From Sphingobium faniae (GTDB taxonomy: Bacteria > Pseudomonadota > Alphaproteobacteria > Sphingomonadales > Sphingomonadaceae), in the NCBI GenBank assembly GCA_900100475.1, contig FMTU01000002.1:248001-312000 (forward strand): a DNA stretch of 64,000 nucleotides, in the 5' to 3' direction. The position numbers were made by a program, and so were the translations under genes. Numbering within the stretch: the first letter of the stretch is position 1; every line of letters starts with the position of its first letter. The notes beneath the pieces were generated by a model, which saw only the letters and a program-made list of their open reading frames with translations, was not told the origin of the DNA and searched no databases. Positions 1-11,049 of this stretch are shown here, piece by piece.

Positions 1-1823
1 CTGTGGGTCAGCGCTTCGGGATGCGAGAAGTCGAAACGCAGGCGATCCGGCGCGACCAGGCTGCCCTTCTGCGTGACATGCGCGCCCAGCTCCTTGCGAA
101 GCGCGGCGTGCAGCAGGTGTGTCGCGCTGTGATTGGCGCGGATGCGGTCGCGACGGCCGGTATCGACGCTGAGATGAATGGTGTCTCCGACCTTGATACT
201 GCCCACGCCAATCCTCGCGCGGTGGGCATGCAGGCGGCCGAGCGGCTTGGCGGTGTCCTCCACGTCGGCAACCAGCCCTGCCTGCGAGGACAGGGTGCCA
301 GCGTCGCCCATCTGTCCGCCGCTCTCGCCATAGAAGGGCGTCTGGTTGGTGATGACGGACACTTCATCGCCCGGCCCTGCGCTGTCAACGCGCGCGCCAT
401 CCTTGACCAGCGCAACGACTTCGCCCTCGCCCTCGGTCGAGGTGTAGCCGATGAATTCGGTGCTGCCTGCCGTTTCCGCTATGTCGAACCAGATTTCATC
501 GGACGCCTTCTCGCCCGATCCCTTCCACGCCGCGCGGGCGACGGCCTTCTGTTCAGCCATCGCCGTGTCGAAGCCGGTGCGGTCGACGCCCAGCCCGCGC
601 GAGCGCAGCGCGTCTTCAGTCAGGTCATAGGGGAAACCATAGGTGTCGTAGAGCCTGAACGCGGTTTCACCGGGCAGCGTGGCCCCGTCGCTCAGGTCGG
701 CGGTGGCTTCATCCAGCAGCTTGAGGCCGTTTTCCAGCGTCTTGCGGAACCGGGCCTCCTCCCGCAGCAACGTCTCCTCGATCAGCGGCTGCGCGCGGAC
801 CAGTTCGGGATAAGCGCCACCCATTTCGGAGACGAGGCTGCTGACGAGACGATACATCAGCGGCTCCTTCGCGCCGAGGATGTGCGCGTGGCGCATGGCG
901 CGTCGCATGATACGGCGCAGGACATAGCCGCGCCCTTCATTGGCGGGCAGCACACCGTCCGCGATCAGGAAGCTGGTCGAACGAAGGTGGTCCGCGATGA
1001 CGCGATGGCTGGCCTTATGCTCGCCATCGGTGGTGGTACGGGTCAGCGCGCCGCTTTCGGCGATTAGCGCCCTGAACGTGTCGGTGTCGTAATTGTCATG
1101 GACGCCCTGCATGACGGCGGCGACGCGTTCCAGCCCCATGCCGGTGTCGATGCTGGGCCGGGGCAGGTTGCCGACGATCTCGTTCGCTTCCTGCTCATAC
1201 TGCATGAAGACGAGGTTCCAGATCTCGACGAAGCGATCGCCATCCTCTTCCGGGCTTCCCGGAGGGCCGCCCCAGATATGCTCGCCATGATCGTAGAAGA
1301 TTTCGGAACAGGGACCGCAAGGGCCGCTGTCGCCCATCGCCCAGAAATTATCCTTGGTCGGGATGCGGATGATCTTGTGTTCGGGCAGGCCCGCGATCTT
1401 CTTCCACAGGTCGAAGGCTTCGTCGTCGGTGTGATAGACCGTCGCCGTCAGCTTCTCCGCCGGAATGCCCCACTCTTTCGTCAGCAGCGTCCAGGCGTGG
1501 AGAATCGCCTGCTCCTTGAAATAGTCGCCGAAGCTGAAATTCCCCAGCATCTCGAAAAAAGTATGGTGGCGCGCAGTATAGCCGACATTGTCGAGATCGT
1601 TATGCTTGCCCCCCGCGCGGACCGACTTCTGGCTGGATGTCGCCTGCGTATAAGGCCGGGTTTCAAGGCCCGTGAAGACATTCTTGAACGGCACCATGCC
1701 CGCATTGACGAACATGAGCGTCGGGTCGTTATGCGGCACCAGAGGCGCGGACGGGACGATGGTGTGGCCGTTCGCCCCGAAATATTCGAGGAAGGAGCGG
1801 CGAATGTCGTTGGTCGAGGTCAT
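1..1823 (-). CDS. alaS: Alanyl-tRNA synthetase, C-terminus beyond window
   Basis: This enzyme charges tRNA-Ala with alanine in the cytoplasm and clears mischarged Ser/Gly through its editing domain. The ATG at 1823 opens a reading frame that stays open to the left edge, giving about 607 of the usual 870-890 residues. The N-terminus ([15 protein letters not shown], then [11 protein letters not shown] and [19 protein letters not shown]) is the class II catalytic core of AlaS. Near the edge the HxxxH zinc motif of the editing domain ([12 protein letters not shown]) and the following [15 protein letters not shown] are legible. The rest of the editing domain and the C-Ala domain lie outside. Identity is secure. 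Confidence 0.97.
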   Translation of the reverse strand, partial: MTSTNDIRRSFLEYFGANGHTIVPSAPLVPHNDPTLMFVNAGMVPFKNVFTGLETRPYTQATSSQKSVRAGGKHNDLDNVGYTARHHTFFEMLGNFSFGDYFKEQAILHAWTLLTKEWGIPAEKLTATVYHTDDEAFDLWKKIAGLPEHKIIRIPTKDNFWAMGDSGPCGPCSEIFYDHGEHIWGGPPGSPEEDGDRFVEIWNLVFMQYEQEANEIVGNLPRPSIDTGMGLERVAAVMQGVHDNYDTDTFRALIAESGALTRTTTDGEHKASHRVIADHLRSTSFLIADGVLPANEGRGYVLRRIMRRAMRHAHILGAKEPLMYRLVSSLVSEMGGAYPELVRAQPLIEETLLREEARFRKTLENGLKLLDEATADLSDGATLPGETAFRLYDTYGFPYDLTEDALRSRGLGVDRTGFDTAMAEQKAVARAAWKGSGEKASDEIWFDIAETAGSTEFIGYTSTEGEGEVVALVKDGARVDSAGPGDEVSVITNQTPFYGESGGQMGDAGTLSSQAGLVADVEDTAKPLGRLHAHRARIGVGSIKVGDTIHLSVDTGRRDRIRANHSATHLLHAALRKELGAHVTQKGSLVAPDRLRFDFSHPEALTH

Positions 1824-1937
1824 GGGGGCGATTTAGTGGGAAGCGCCCCGGCGCACAAGCGGGGCTTTTCACCGCAGCGGCCGATTGGATGATATGGCGG
1901 GACGGGCGGCGGAAATCGCGCAGCCCGTCCCTTTTTA

Positions 1938-4034
1938 TCAGGCGGCGGCCTTGGCGCGCGCGCGATATTGATGCAGCAGCGGTTCGGTATAACCATTGGG
2001 CTGCGCCACGCCTTCGAACACCAGCGCGCGCGCAGCCTGCCAGGCGAGGCTGCTGTCCTCATGCCCGCTCATCAGCTTGTAAAGCGGATCACCTGCATTT
2101 TGCGCGTCGACCTTGGCGGCCATGCGCCGGAAGGCCGCATCGACCTGCTCCGCCGTGCAGACGCCATGCAGCAGCCAGTTCGCCATATGTTGCGAAGAAA
2201 TGCGAAGCGTCGCGCGGTCTTCCATCAGGCCGACATCGTGAATGTCCGGCACCTTCGAGCAGCCGACGCCCTGATCCACCCAGCGCACCACATAGCCCAA
2301 AATGCCCTGCGCATTATTGTCCAGTTCCTCGGCGATCTCCTCGGCGGACCAGTTGCGGCCGGAAGCGACAGGGACAGTCAGCAGCCTTTCAATCGGAGCG
2401 ACAGGCTCGGCCCGACGTTCGGCCTGGCGGGCGAACACGTCGACCTGATGATAGTGAGTCGCGTGGAGCGTGGCGGCGGTGGGCGAAGGCACCCAGGCGG
2501 TGTTCGCACCGCTTTTGGGGTGACCGATCTTCTGTTCCAGCATGTCGGCCATGCGATCGGGCGCGGCCCACATCCCCTTGCCGATTTGCGCGCGGCCGGA
2601 CAGGCCGCAGGCAAGGCCGATCTGGACATTGCGGTCCTCATAGGCGGCGATCCAGTCGCTTGCCTTCATCTCGCCCTTGCGGATCATGGGGCCGGCCTGC
2701 ATCGCGGTGTGCATCTCGTCGCCGGTGCGGTCGAGAAATCCGGTGTTGATGAAAATGATGCGGCCCTTCACCGCTTCGATGCAGGCGGCCAGATTGGCGG
2801 AGGTCCGGCGTTCCTCGTCCATGACGCCGACCTTCAGCGTATGGCGGGCAAGGCCCAGCATATCCTCGATCGCGTCGAACAGGCGGTTGGTGAAGGCGAC
2901 TTCCTCCGGCCCGTGCATCTTGGGCTTGACGATATAGACGCTGCCGGTGCGGCTGTTGCCGTCCGGCTTCTTGAGGTCGTGCATCGCGATCAGGCTGGTG
3001 ACGATGCCGTCGAGAATGCCTTCGGGCGCTTCGCAGCCATCGGGCAGGCGGATGGCGGGCGTCGTCATCAGATGACCGACATTGCGGACCAGAACGACGC
3101 TGCGGCCCGGCAGGGTGAAGCTGCTTCCGTCCGGTGCGGTATAGCTGCGGTCGGGGTTGAGGGCGCGGGTCATCATCGCGCCGTTCTTTTCGAACGTGTC
3201 GGTCAGATCACCCTGCATCAGGCCCAGCCAGTTGGCATAGGCGGCGACCTTGTCTTCCGCATCCACGGCGGCGACCGAATCCTCGAGGTCGCAGATGGTG
3301 GTCAGCGCGGATTCGAGGATGACATCGGCGATGCCCGCCGGATCGTCCTTGCCGATGGGGTGGTTGCGGTCGAAGACGATTTCGATGTGAAGGCCGTTGT
3401 GGCGGAAAAGGCGGCCCTTCTCGCTCCGTCCGACATATTGCGCGGGATCGGCGAGCGCGATGTCCTCGCTGGCAAGATCGGCCCAGCTTCCGCTCGCCAG
3501 CGGCACCGCCTTGTCGAGGAACGCCTTCGCCCAGGCGATGACCTGCGCGCCGCGCCGGGGATCATAGCCCTTGCCCGTTGCTGCGCCGGGAATGGCGTCC
3601 GTGCCATAAAGCGCATCATAGAGGCTGCCCCAACGCGCATTGGCGGCATTGAGCAGGAAACGGGCGTTGAGGATGGGCACCACGAGTTGCGGCCCCGCAA
3701 GACGGGCCACTTCATCGTCGACATTTTCGCTGGTGATGGCGAAAGGCGCAGGTTCCGGGACGAGATAGCCGATCTCGCTCAGGAAAGCGCGCAGCGCGGC
3801 AGCGTCGGCGGGCTTGCCCACGCGCGCCTCATAATAGGCGTCGACCTGACTCTGGAGGCTGTCGCGCTTTTCCAGCAAGGCCGCATTTTCAGGGGCGTAT
3901 CGGGCAAAGATCGCCGCCGCGCCGGACCAGAAGGCCGCCGCATCCACGCCCGTGCCGGGAAGCGCGCGTTCCTCGATGAAGGTGGCGAGTGGCTGCGCGA
4001 CCTGAAGGCCTGCCTTGTCGATCATGTTGGTCAT
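1938..4034 (-). CDS. glcB: Malate synthase G
   Basis: The enzyme condenses glyoxylate with acetyl-CoA to malate in the glyoxylate bypass. The frame could start earlier, but the ATG at 4034 is preceded by a strong AAAGGAGC site six bases upstream and gives 698 aa, close to the 720-730 of family members. Diagnostic stretches include [61 protein letters not shown] and [16 protein letters not shown], all typical of the monomeric G form rather than isoform A. It is divergent from the LysR gene at 4125, with a LysR-type half-palindrome in the 90 bp between them, so regulation by that protein is plausible. A malic enzyme gene follows the regulator, which fits acetate or two-carbon growth. Confidence 0.96.
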   Translation of the reverse strand: MTNMIDKAGLQVAQPLATFIEERALPGTGVDAAAFWSGAAAIFARYAPENAALLEKRDSLQSQVDAYYEARVGKPADAAALRAFLSEIGYLVPEPAPFAITSENVDDEVARLAGPQLVVPILNARFLLNAANARWGSLYDALYGTDAIPGAATGKGYDPRRGAQVIAWAKAFLDKAVPLASGSWADLASEDIALADPAQYVGRSEKGRLFRHNGLHIEIVFDRNHPIGKDDPAGIADVILESALTTICDLEDSVAAVDAEDKVAAYANWLGLMQGDLTDTFEKNGAMMTRALNPDRSYTAPDGSSFTLPGRSVVLVRNVGHLMTTPAIRLPDGCEAPEGILDGIVTSLIAMHDLKKPDGNSRTGSVYIVKPKMHGPEEVAFTNRLFDAIEDMLGLARHTLKVGVMDEERRTSANLAACIEAVKGRIIFINTGFLDRTGDEMHTAMQAGPMIRKGEMKASDWIAAYEDRNVQIGLACGLSGRAQIGKGMWAAPDRMADMLEQKIGHPKSGANTAWVPSPTAATLHATHYHQVDVFARQAERRAEPVAPIERLLTVPVASGRNWSAEEIAEELDNNAQGILGYVVRWVDQGVGCSKVPDIHDVGLMEDRATLRISSQHMANWLLHGVCTAEQVDAAFRRMAAKVDAQNAGDPLYKLMSGHEDSSLAWQAARALVFEGVAQPNGYTEPLLHQYRARAKAAA

Positions 4035-4093
4035 CGGATGCTCCTTTGGCGGCGCACCATAGACGTTCGCCATTATGTGCAATAGAGACCATT

Positions 4094-4108
4094 ATTCAAA
4101 TTCAGAAT
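4094..4108. promoter_or_regulatory. Candidate LysR operator (T-N11-A)
   Basis: The 15 bp ATTCAAATTCAGAAT is an inverted repeat ATTC-N7-GAAT with the T-N11-A spacing that LysR-type regulators recognise. It sits 17 bp before the LysR start and about 60 bp before the glcB start, in the only intergenic region between these divergent genes. The assignment rests on spacing and position only. Confidence 0.42.
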
Positions 4109-4124
4109 TTCCTCTGGTGAATTT

Positions 4125-5048
4125 ATGATGGATCCGGATTACGACCTCTTTGCCGCCATCGCGGAGGAAGGCGGATTGGCCGCGGCTGGCCGGCGGCTGA
4201 GGATTTCGCCCGCCATGGTGTCGAAGCGGCTGGTGCGGCTGGAGGAAAGGCTGGGCGCGCGGCTGATCCATCGCACCACGCGGCGGCTGGCGCTGACGGC
4301 GGCGGGCGAACGGCTGCATGACGACCTGCGGGATATCATGGCGGCGCTGGATGCAGCGGAACGACGGGCGTCGGGCGCCGGTGCAGAGGCGTCGGGAACC
4401 CTGCGCGTATCGGCTCCCACATCCTTCGGCCGGATGCATGTCGCTCCTTGGCTGGGAAAGTTCATGGACGAGAATCCGCGCGTCACGCTGCATATCGACC
4501 TGTCGGATGCATATGCCGACCTGCTCGCCACCCGCGCCGACCTTGCCATCCGCATCACCGTCGATCCGGGACCGGGTCTGGCGGCAAGGCGGCTGGCGAC
4601 CAACAGGCGGATATTGTGCGCCGCGCCCGCCTATCTGGAGCGGTTCGGCGTTCCCCAGGATATCGCCGATCTGAAAAAGCATCGCCTGCTGGCGGCGGAC
4701 GAGCAGTTGCCATGGCGGCTGACCGGCCCCGACGGCCCCGTTACCGTGGACGGGGTGAGCCATGTCCGCACCAACAGCAGCGAAGTCGTGCGCGAACTGG
4801 CGATCGCGGGTGCGGGGATCGCGCTACGGTCGCTCTGGGACATCAGCGCGGCGTTGGCTTCGGGCCATGTGCGTCAGATACTTCCCCGGTGCGAAGGGTC
4901 CGCCGATGTCGGCCTGTTCGCGGTTCACCTGCCCCAGCCCCACCCGCCGCTGGCGCTGAATGCCTTCATGGATTTTCTGGCGGAATTATATCAGCCCACG
5001 CCGCCATGGGAGCGGACGGCCATTGCCCCGGCGGCTCAGGGCTTCTAA
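4125..5048 (+). CDS. LysR-family transcriptional regulator
   Basis: A 307 aa LysR-type regulator. Residues 1-60 form the winged helix-turn-helix (LFAAIAEEGGLAAAGRRL, then SPAMVSKRLVRLEERLG and LIHRTTRRLALTAAG). Residues about 90-295 are the periplasmic-binding-like effector domain (GTLRVSAPTSFGRMHVAPWL). Tandem ATGs at 4125 and 4128 leave the start open by one codon. The gene is divergent from malate synthase and ends 9 bp before the malic enzyme gene, so it is probably co-transcribed with maeB. Control of glcB and/or maeB in response to a C2/C4 metabolite is inference; the ligand cannot be read from sequence. Confidence 0.9.
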   Translation: MMDPDYDLFAAIAEEGGLAAAGRRLRISPAMVSKRLVRLEERLGARLIHRTTRRLALTAAGERLHDDLRDIMAALDAAERRASGAGAEASGTLRVSAPTSFGRMHVAPWLGKFMDENPRVTLHIDLSDAYADLLATRADLAIRITVDPGPGLAARRLATNRRILCAAPAYLERFGVPQDIADLKKHRLLAADEQLPWRLTGPDGPVTVDGVSHVRTNSSEVVRELAIAGAGIALRSLWDISAALASGHVRQILPRCEGSADVGLFAVHLPQPHPPLALNAFMDFLAELYQPTPPWERTAIAPAAQGF

Positions 5049-5057
5049 GGCTCGGCT

Positions 5058-7325
5058 ATGGACGACAACACCCGCCGCAACGCGCTCGACTATCACCGCT
5101 TTCCCCAGCCGGGCAAACTCCGCATCGAACCGACCAAGCGCATGGTCAACCAGCGCGATCTGGCGCTGGCCTATTCGCCTGGCGTCGCCGCGCCCTGCAT
5201 GGAGATCGCGGCGGACCCGGACAAGGCGCTGGATTATACCGCGCGCGGCAATCTGGTCGCGGTGATCTCCAACGGCACCGCGGTGCTGGGGCTGGGGGCC
5301 ATCGGCGCGCTGGCTTCCAAGCCGGTGATGGAGGGCAAGGCGGTGCTCTTCAAGAAATTCGCCGATATCGACGTGTTCGACATCGAAGTGGACACCACCG
5401 ACCCGGACAAGTTCGTCGAAGCCGTCGCCCTACTGGAACCGACTTTCGGCGGCATCAATCTGGAGGACATCAAGGCCCCCGAATGCTTCGCCATCGAAGC
5501 ACGGCTGAAGGAACGGATGAACATCCCCGTCTTTCACGACGATCAGCATGGCACCGCCATCGTCGTCGCGGCGGCGGTGCGCAACGCGCTGGTGCTGCAA
5601 GGCAAGACGCTGGCGGAAGCGCGGCTAGTGACGTCGGGCGCGGGCGCGGCGGCGCTGGCCTGCGTTGACCTACTCGTGGCCATGGGGCTTCAGCCAGACA
5701 ATGTGACGATGACAGACAAGGATGGCGTGATCCATTCGGGCCGCGAAGGGATGCTGCCTAATATGGCGCGCTATGCCCGCGACACCAATGCGCGGACGCT
5801 GCCCGAAGTGCTGCCGGGCGCGAATATCTTCCTCGGCCTGTCGGCGCCGGGCGTGTTGAAACCCGAATGGCTGCCCTTGCTGGCGGACAACCCGCTGATC
5901 TTCGCTCTCGCCAATCCGGAGCCGGAAATCCTGCCCGACGTGGCGCGCGCGGCGCGGCCGGACGCCATCATCGCCACGGGGCGGTCGGACTTTCCCAATC
6001 AGGTCAATAATGTCCTGTGCTTCCCCTATATCTTTCGCGGGGCGCTGGATGCGGGCGCGACGCAGATCAACGAAGCGATGAAGGCAGCCGCCGCCGAAGC
6101 CATCGCCGCCCTCGCCCGCCTGCCCGCGCATGACGATGTGGCGCAGGCCTATGGCGGTCGTAAGTTGGCGTTCGGGCCGGAATATATCATCCCGACGCCC
6201 TTCGACCCGCGCCTGATCGCGGTGATCGCGCCCGCCGTGGCGAAGGCCGCCATGGACAGCGGCGTGGCGAAACGGACGCTCGATATCGACGAATATCGGC
6301 GCGCGCTGGCACGGCAGAATACGCGCTCGGGCCAGCTTATGCTGCCGGTGTTCGAAGCGGCGCGCGGTTCGCAGCGCCGCATCGTCTATGGCGAAGGGGA
6401 AGATAATCGCGTGCTGCGCGCCATTCAGGACGCGCTGGATGAAGGCATCACCCGTCCCGTCATTATCGCGCGACGGCGAATATTGGAACGGAAACTGCCT
6501 GACCTCGGCCTGCGTTTCGAACTGGATCGGGATATCGAAGTGATCGACCCCGAAACCGATCATGCCATCATGCAGGAACTGGTCGAAGGCTATCGCGCGA
6601 TCGCGGCGCGCAAGGGTGTGGCCGCTGCCGAGATCGTGCGCCATGTCTATCGACGCCCGACCGTGACCGCCGCGATGCTGTTGCGCCTCGGCAAGGTCGA
6701 AGCGGCTCTGGTCGGCGGCAATTCGGAATATTGGAGCCAGGTCGAACATGTGCTGCGGGTCATCGACCGGAAGCCGGGCTATGGTCGCGCCTATGCCCTG
6801 TCGGGGTTGATCCTCGACGCAGGCGCGCTGTTCATCACCGACAGCCACATGGTGCCCGATCCCACACCGGAACAGGTGGCGGAGATGACCCTGCTGGCGG
6901 CGACGGAACTGCGCCATTTCGGATTGAAGCCGCGCGTGGCCCTGCTCTCCCATTCCAATTTCGGATCATCGCACAGCCCCAGCGGGCGCAAGATGCGCGC
7001 GGCGCTGAAGCTGGTGCGGCAGGCCGCGCCCGATCTGGAAGTGGACGGCGAAATGCATGCCGACGCGGCATTGAGCCAGCCCTTGCGCGAAAAGCTGATC
7101 CCCGATTCCCGTTTCGAGGGGTCGGCCAATCTGCTGGTCATGCCCAATCTGGATTCGGCGAATATCGCGCTGACGGCGCTGGCCGCGTCATCCAGTTCGC
7201 CCACGGTGGGGCCGATGATGATGGGGCTTTCTCAGCCCATCCATGTGCTGACGCCGGGCGTGACGTCTCGCGGCATCCTGAACCTGACGGCGATCGCGGC
7301 GGCGGAAGTGGCGCGGGAAGGGTGA
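5058..7325 (+). CDS. maeB: NADP-dependent malic enzyme with phosphotransacetylase-like domain
   Basis: The enzyme oxidatively decarboxylates malate to pyruvate, yielding NADPH. The 755 aa length matches the large bacterial MaeB form. The malic domain comes first ([17 protein letters not shown], then [16 protein letters not shown]). A Rossmann NAD(P) domain follows, with [16 protein letters not shown] near residue 200. The PTA_PTB domain runs from about 430 to the end ([13 protein letters not shown], then [16 protein letters not shown] and [16 protein letters not shown]). In the known family the C-terminal domain is usually not a working phosphotransacetylase but binds acetyl-CoA as an allosteric effector. 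The start lies 9 bp after the LysR stop, suggesting one transcript. Confidence 0.96.
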   Translation: MDDNTRRNALDYHRFPQPGKLRIEPTKRMVNQRDLALAYSPGVAAPCMEIAADPDKALDYTARGNLVAVISNGTAVLGLGAIGALASKPVMEGKAVLFKKFADIDVFDIEVDTTDPDKFVEAVALLEPTFGGINLEDIKAPECFAIEARLKERMNIPVFHDDQHGTAIVVAAAVRNALVLQGKTLAEARLVTSGAGAAALACVDLLVAMGLQPDNVTMTDKDGVIHSGREGMLPNMARYARDTNARTLPEVLPGANIFLGLSAPGVLKPEWLPLLADNPLIFALANPEPEILPDVARAARPDAIIATGRSDFPNQVNNVLCFPYIFRGALDAGATQINEAMKAAAAEAIAALARLPAHDDVAQAYGGRKLAFGPEYIIPTPFDPRLIAVIAPAVAKAAMDSGVAKRTLDIDEYRRALARQNTRSGQLMLPVFEAARGSQRRIVYGEGEDNRVLRAIQDALDEGITRPVIIARRRILERKLPDLGLRFELDRDIEVIDPETDHAIMQELVEGYRAIAARKGVAAAEIVRHVYRRPTVTAAMLLRLGKVEAALVGGNSEYWSQVEHVLRVIDRKPGYGRAYALSGLILDAGALFITDSHMVPDPTPEQVAEMTLLAATELRHFGLKPRVALLSHSNFGSSHSPSGRKMRAALKLVRQAAPDLEVDGEMHADAALSQPLREKLIPDSRFEGSANLLVMPNLDSANIALTALAASSSSPTVGPMMMGLSQPIHVLTPGVTSRGILNLTAIAAAEVAREG

Positions 7326-7378
7326 CTTTGGCTTTCAGGGCTTGAAAGAATTGCAGGGCCGCAGCGTCTTTGCGCCTG

Positions 7379-7576
7379 TCAGCGGCTGGAATTTTCCAGA
7401 ACTGGCAGATCCGGCCCCGGTATGGCGGAGATCGCGACATTGGCGAAAATGACGATGCCCGCAGCGATCATCAGGATGCCGCGCTTGCGGTCCCTCTTCT
7501 TCACCAGAGCATAGATGCCGCCGCTGGTCAGGAGAACGCCCGCCAGCATCAGGATGGATAAAATCGTGGCTGCCAT
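7379..7576 (-). CDS. Small two-helix membrane protein, function unknown
   Basis: A 65 aa protein convergent with maeB. Residues 3-25 (ILSILMLAGVLLTSGGIYAL) and 34-52 (ILMIAAGIVIFANVAISAI) are hydrophobic helices separated by a strongly basic turn (VKKRDRKRG), so both ends are predicted on the outer side of the inner membrane. The start is an ATG at 7576. It has no enzyme motif and I do not recognise a family. Its composition looks coding, but its short length keeps confidence moderate. Confidence 0.6.
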   Translation of the reverse strand: MAATILSILMLAGVLLTSGGIYALVKKRDRKRGILMIAAGIVIFANVAISAIPGPDLPVLENSSR

Positions 7577-7677
7577 GGTTCAGGCCATAAACGCGCCGGT
7601 GGACTGTGGCAATCCGCCGCCGCTCAGCCTAAGAGGCGCGTGAAACGAATCGCCCCAGCGGTGAAGGGACATATCCG

Positions 7678-8115
7678 ATGAAAATCGCCATCGCTTCCGA
7701 TCATGCCGCCGTCGATCTGAAGGCGGAGCTTGCGCAATGGCTGCGCGCCGAGGGACATGATGTCGACGACCTCGGCCCCGCGACCACCGACCGGGTGGAT
7801 TATCCCGATTATGGTTACAGTCTCGCGTCAGTCGTCGCTTCGGGCGCTGTGGAGTGGGGCATCGCGCTCTGCGGCTCAGGCGTCGGCATTGCCATCGCGG
7901 TCAATCGCAACCCCGCCTGCCGCTGCGCGCTGGTCGGGGAGCCGCTCTCCGCCGCCCTTTCCCGCGAACATAATGACGCCAACGTTCTTGCCTTGGGCGC
8001 GCGCCTGATTGGCGTGGACATGGCGAAAGCCTGCGTCACCGCCTTCCTTTCCACGTCATTCGGCGGAGGCCGCCACGCAGGCCGCGTCGAAAAACTGTCC
8101 AAGCCCGCGCTTTAA
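7678..8115 (+). CDS. rpiB: Ribose-5-phosphate isomerase B
   Basis: The protein interconverts ribose 5-phosphate and ribulose 5-phosphate in the non-oxidative pentose phosphate pathway. It has 145 aa, the normal RpiB length. The N-terminal IAIASDHAA, the catalytic-cysteine loop ALCGSGVG (Cys65) and SREHNDANVLALGARLIG are the family signatures. The related LacAB subunits share this fold, but the lone gene next to glyA and the single intact Cys loop favour RpiB. Only 12 bp separate it from glyA, so rpiB-glyA is probably one transcript. Confidence 0.93.
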   Translation: MKIAIASDHAAVDLKAELAQWLRAEGHDVDDLGPATTDRVDYPDYGYSLASVVASGAVEWGIALCGSGVGIAIAVNRNPACRCALVGEPLSAALSREHNDANVLALGARLIGVDMAKACVTAFLSTSFGGGRHAGRVEKLSKPAL

Positions 8116-8127
8116 GGAGCCTGCCCT

Positions 8128-9447
8128 ATGAGCACTGCCACCCTCGACCAGCCCCATCTGTCCGACATTCGTTCGGAAGGCTATTTCACGCGCAGTCTGG
8201 CGGATGCCGATCCGGCAGTCTTCGCGGGCGTCGCCAAGGAATTGAAGCGCGAGCAGGATCAGATCGAACTGATCGCTTCGGAAAATATCGTTTCGAAGGC
8301 GGTGCTGGAGGCGCAGGGCAGCGTCTTCACCAACAAATATGCCGAAGGATATCCCGGCAAGCGTTATTATCAGGGCTGCGCGCCGTCCGATGAGGTCGAG
8401 CAACTCGCCATCGACCGCGCAAAACAGCTTTTCAACTGCGGTTTCGTCAATGTGCAGCCCCATTCGGGCGCGCAGGCGAATGGCGCGGTGATGCTGGCGC
8501 TGACCAAGCCGGGCGACACGATCATGGGTCTGTCGCTCGACGCGGGTGGCCACCTGACCCATGGCGCGAAGCCCGCGCTTTCGGGCAAATGGTATAATGC
8601 CGTTCAATATGGCGTGCGCGAAGATACGCACCTCATCGACTATGACGCGCTGGAACGGCAGGCCATCGAAGCGAAACCCACGCTCATCATCGCGGGCGGC
8701 AGCGCTTATCCGCGCCATATCGACTTCGCGCGTTTTCGGGCGATCGCGGACAAGGTCGGCGCGCTGTTCATGGTGGACATGGCGCATTTCGCGGGCCTCG
8801 TTGCGGGCGGCGCGCATCCCACGCCCTTTGGCCATGCCCATATCGTCACCACTACCACGCACAAGACGCTGCGCGGCCCGCGTGGCGGCATGATCCTGAC
8901 CGATGACGAAGCCATAGCGAAGAAGATCAACTCGGCGGTGTTCCCCGGCCTTCAGGGCGGACCACTGATGCATGTCATCGCGGCGAAGGCGGTCGCGTTT
9001 GGCGAAGCCCTGCAACCGGAGTTCAAGACCTACGCACAGGCCATCGTCACCAACGCCCAGGCGCTGGCGGGCAAGCTGGAGCAGCGGGGGCTGGCGGTCG
9101 TTTCAGGCGGGACGGACACGCATCTGGCGCTCATCGACCTGCGTCCCTATGGTATTTCGGGCAAGGATGCGGACGAGGCGCTGGAGCGCAGCTTCATCAC
9201 CTGCAACAAGAATGGCGTGCCGGGCGATCCGCTGCCGCCGACCAAGACCAGCGGCATCCGCGTGGGCTCTCCGGCGGGCACGACGCGCGGCTTCGGCGTG
9301 GCGGAGTTCGAAGCCATTGGCGACATGATCGCGGACGTGCTGCAAGGGCTGCGCGACAAGGGAGAAGCCGGCGATCCGGCCGTCGAGGCCAATGTGCGCG
9401 AGCGCATATCGGCGCTCACCGCCCGCTTCCCGATCTACGCGGATTGA
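8128..9447 (+). CDS. glyA: Serine hydroxymethyltransferase
   Basis: This PLP enzyme converts serine and tetrahydrofolate to glycine and 5,10-methylene-THF, the main one-carbon source. It has 439 aa. The substrate-binding [18 protein letters not shown], the [16 protein letters not shown] block and the PLP-lysine motif [14 protein letters not shown] are all present. It lies between rpiB and nrdR on the same strand. The 80 bp after its stop hold a paired REP-like repeat that may attenuate or punctuate transcription toward nrdR. Confidence 0.98.
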   Translation: MSTATLDQPHLSDIRSEGYFTRSLADADPAVFAGVAKELKREQDQIELIASENIVSKAVLEAQGSVFTNKYAEGYPGKRYYQGCAPSDEVEQLAIDRAKQLFNCGFVNVQPHSGAQANGAVMLALTKPGDTIMGLSLDAGGHLTHGAKPALSGKWYNAVQYGVREDTHLIDYDALERQAIEAKPTLIIAGGSAYPRHIDFARFRAIADKVGALFMVDMAHFAGLVAGGAHPTPFGHAHIVTTTTHKTLRGPRGGMILTDDEAIAKKINSAVFPGLQGGPLMHVIAAKAVAFGEALQPEFKTYAQAIVTNAQALAGKLEQRGLAVVSGGTDTHLALIDLRPYGISGKDADEALERSFITCNKNGVPGDPLPPTKTSGIRVGSPAGTTRGFGVAEFEAIGDMIADVLQGLRDKGEAGDPAVEANVRERISALTARFPIYAD

Positions 9448-9455
9448 CCATCGGG

Positions 9456-9519
9456 CCGTTCGTGTCGAGCAAAGTCGAGACACGGCCAGCGCGTTTCTCG
9501 ACAGGCTCGAAACGAACGG
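9456..9519. repeat. Paired REP-like inverted repeat between glyA and nrdR
   Basis: The left arm (9456-9484) begins CCGTTCGTGTCGAGC and the right arm (9493-9519) ends GAGCCTGTCGAGAAAC when read on the opposite strand. The two arms are therefore imperfect inverted copies of one CCGTTCGT(G/T)TCGAG core. Each arm also contains its own partial TCGA-centred dyad. This matches the layout of bipartite REP/BIME-type extragenic elements. The next gene starts 8 bp later. Confidence 0.6.
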
Positions 9520-9527
9520 AGTGTTGA

Positions 9528-9989
9528 ATGCGTTGCCCTTTCTGCTCGCATGAGGACAGCCAGGTAAAGGACAGCCGCCCGACGGAGGACGGCAACGCCA
9601 TTCGCCGGCGGCGGCAGTGCGAAGCCTGCGGCGCGCGCTTCACCACATTCGAGCGGATACAGCTCCGCGACATCTGGGTGATGAAGAGCGAGGGGCGAAA
9701 GGAATCCTTCGACCGCGACAAGCTGGCCCGCTCCATCGACATCGCCTGCCGAAAGCGGCAGATCGACCCCAGCCGTCTGGAAAAGCTGATTTCCGGCATC
9801 CAGCGGCAGTTGGAGACGAGCGGCGACAGCGAAATCCCCGCCCGCTCGATCGGCGAGATGGTGATGGAGGGGCTGAAACGGCTCGACAGCGTGGCCTATA
9901 TCCGCTTTGCGAGCGTCTATAAGGACTTCACCGATGCCCGCGATTTCGAGGACTTCGCCAGCACCGTGAAGGAGGTCGGGAGTGAGTGA
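9528..9989 (+). CDS. nrdR: Transcriptional repressor NrdR
   Basis: NrdR senses ATP/dATP and represses ribonucleotide reductase genes. The 153 aa protein has the N-terminal zinc ribbon with Cys3/Cys6 ([17 protein letters not shown]) and Cys31/Cys34 ([17 protein letters not shown]), then the ATP-cone from about residue 49 ([16 protein letters not shown]) to about 140. The gene overlaps the next one by 8 nt. The glyA-nrdR neighbourhood is widely conserved in alphaproteobacteria. Confidence 0.97.
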   Translation: MRCPFCSHEDSQVKDSRPTEDGNAIRRRRQCEACGARFTTFERIQLRDIWVMKSEGRKESFDRDKLARSIDIACRKRQIDPSRLEKLISGIQRQLETSGDSEIPARSIGEMVMEGLKRLDSVAYIRFASVYKDFTDARDFEDFASTVKEVGSE

Positions 9990-10716
9990 GGCTTCGGCCC
10001 CTGCCCTGCCCCCGGTGATCGTCCTCGTCCGTCCGCAACTGGGCCAGAATATCGGCAAGGCGGCGCGGGCCATGATGAATTTCGGGCTGGCCGAGATGCG
10101 GCTGGTATCTCCGCGCGACGGCTGGCCCAATCCCGATGCGGGGCCTTCGGCGGCAGGCGCGGATGCCGTGCTGGACAAGGCGGAATTGTTCGAGACGCTG
10201 GCCGACGCCGTGGCGGACTGCGCGCATGTCTATGCCACCACGGTTCGCAAGCGCGGCGTGACCAAGCCGGTCGTGACGCCCGAGGAGGCGGCGCGGGAAA
10301 TCCATGCAGCGCAGGGGCGCTGCGCCTATGTCTTCGGGCCGGAGCGGTCGGGGATGGAGACAGAAGATGTGGCGCTTGCCCGCAAGATCCTGACCGTGCC
10401 GATCAACCCGGAATTCGGGTCCCTCAATCTGGCGCAGGCGGTGATCCTGTGCGCCTATGAATGGTCGAAACAGGCGGTGCTGGAGCAGCCCACCCTCACC
10501 GAGTTGGGTGAACCGGCTCCGCAGGCGGAGTTGGAAGGTTTGATAATGCAATTCGAAACATTGCTGGAAGGCGCGGGCTATTTCTTCCCGCCTGACCGCG
10601 CGCCCGCGACCAAGCGGACGCTGCGTAATTTGCTGACCAAGCCGGGCTGGAACCATCTGGAGGTGCGGACGCTGCGCGGGGTTCTCTCCGCACTGGGCAA
10701 TCCGCGGGTGCGTTAG
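9982..10716 (+). CDS. trmJ: TrmJ-like tRNA 2'-O-methyltransferase (SpoU/TrmH superfamily)
   Basis: A 244 aa SPOUT-class methyltransferase. Motif 1 ([25 protein letters not shown]), motif 2 ([11 protein letters not shown]) and motif 3 ([21 protein letters not shown]) form the trefoil-knot SAM site. The layout with an N-terminal SPOUT domain and a short C-terminal extension corresponds to TrmJ, which methylates position 32 of tRNA anticodon loops. The start is a GTG at 9982 inside nrdR with GGAGG six bases upstream, so translation is likely coupled. It overlaps the convergent chorismate mutase gene by 4 nt. The exact tRNA target is inferred from the family. Confidence 0.88.
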   Translation: MSEASAPALPPVIVLVRPQLGQNIGKAARAMMNFGLAEMRLVSPRDGWPNPDAGPSAAGADAVLDKAELFETLADAVADCAHVYATTVRKRGVTKPVVTPEEAAREIHAAQGRCAYVFGPERSGMETEDVALARKILTVPINPEFGSLNLAQAVILCAYEWSKQAVLEQPTLTELGEPAPQAELEGLIMQFETLLEGAGYFFPPDRAPATKRTLRNLLTKPGWNHLEVRTLRGVLSALGNPRVR

Positions 10717-11030
10717 CCCTTCAGCCGATCGAACTCTTCCATTTCATAGGTGATGGACGCCTCAACCAACTGGTCCCACAGCGTCGCAATGGCATCGCCC
10801 GGCGCGCCCAGGCTTTCCGCCTCGGCGCGGGCGTTGGCGATGACCAGCGCCTTGCGTTCCTCATCGCGCACATGGCCACGTTCGGGCTTGATCCGGGCGG
10901 CGGCGCGCATATGAGCGAAACGCGCCGCGAGCAGCGCCACGATCTGCCGGTCGATTTCGTCCACGCCGGCGCGAACCTGCGCCATGGTCGTATAGCTTTC
11001 GGGCTTCATGGGGTGGCTGCCTAGGCTCAT
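10713..11030 (-). CDS. Chorismate mutase, AroQ type
   Basis: A 105 aa monofunctional helical chorismate mutase converting chorismate to prephenate for Phe/Tyr synthesis. The pattern [20 protein letters not shown], then [19 protein letters not shown] and a C-terminal helix with [10 protein letters not shown] carries the AroQ catalytic residues (Arg, Lys, Asp, Glu/Gln). The start at ATG 11030 has AGGAAGG upstream. An ATG seven codons later is an alternative. A related pyruvate-forming isochorismate lyase (PchB) cannot be excluded, but no siderophore genes are nearby. Confidence 0.85.
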   Translation of the reverse strand: MSLGSHPMKPESYTTMAQVRAGVDEIDRQIVALLAARFAHMRAAARIKPERGHVRDEERKALVIANARAEAESLGAPGDAIATLWDQLVEASITYEMEEFDRLKG

Positions 11031-11049
11031 CGGGCCTTCCTGTCGAGGG

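Noticed and set aside
1968-4085. 705-codon open frame on the plus strand opposite malate synthase
   Set aside because: It is antisense to a certain gene, its protein is rich in Arg/His/Gly without domains, and such mirror frames are expected at this GC content.
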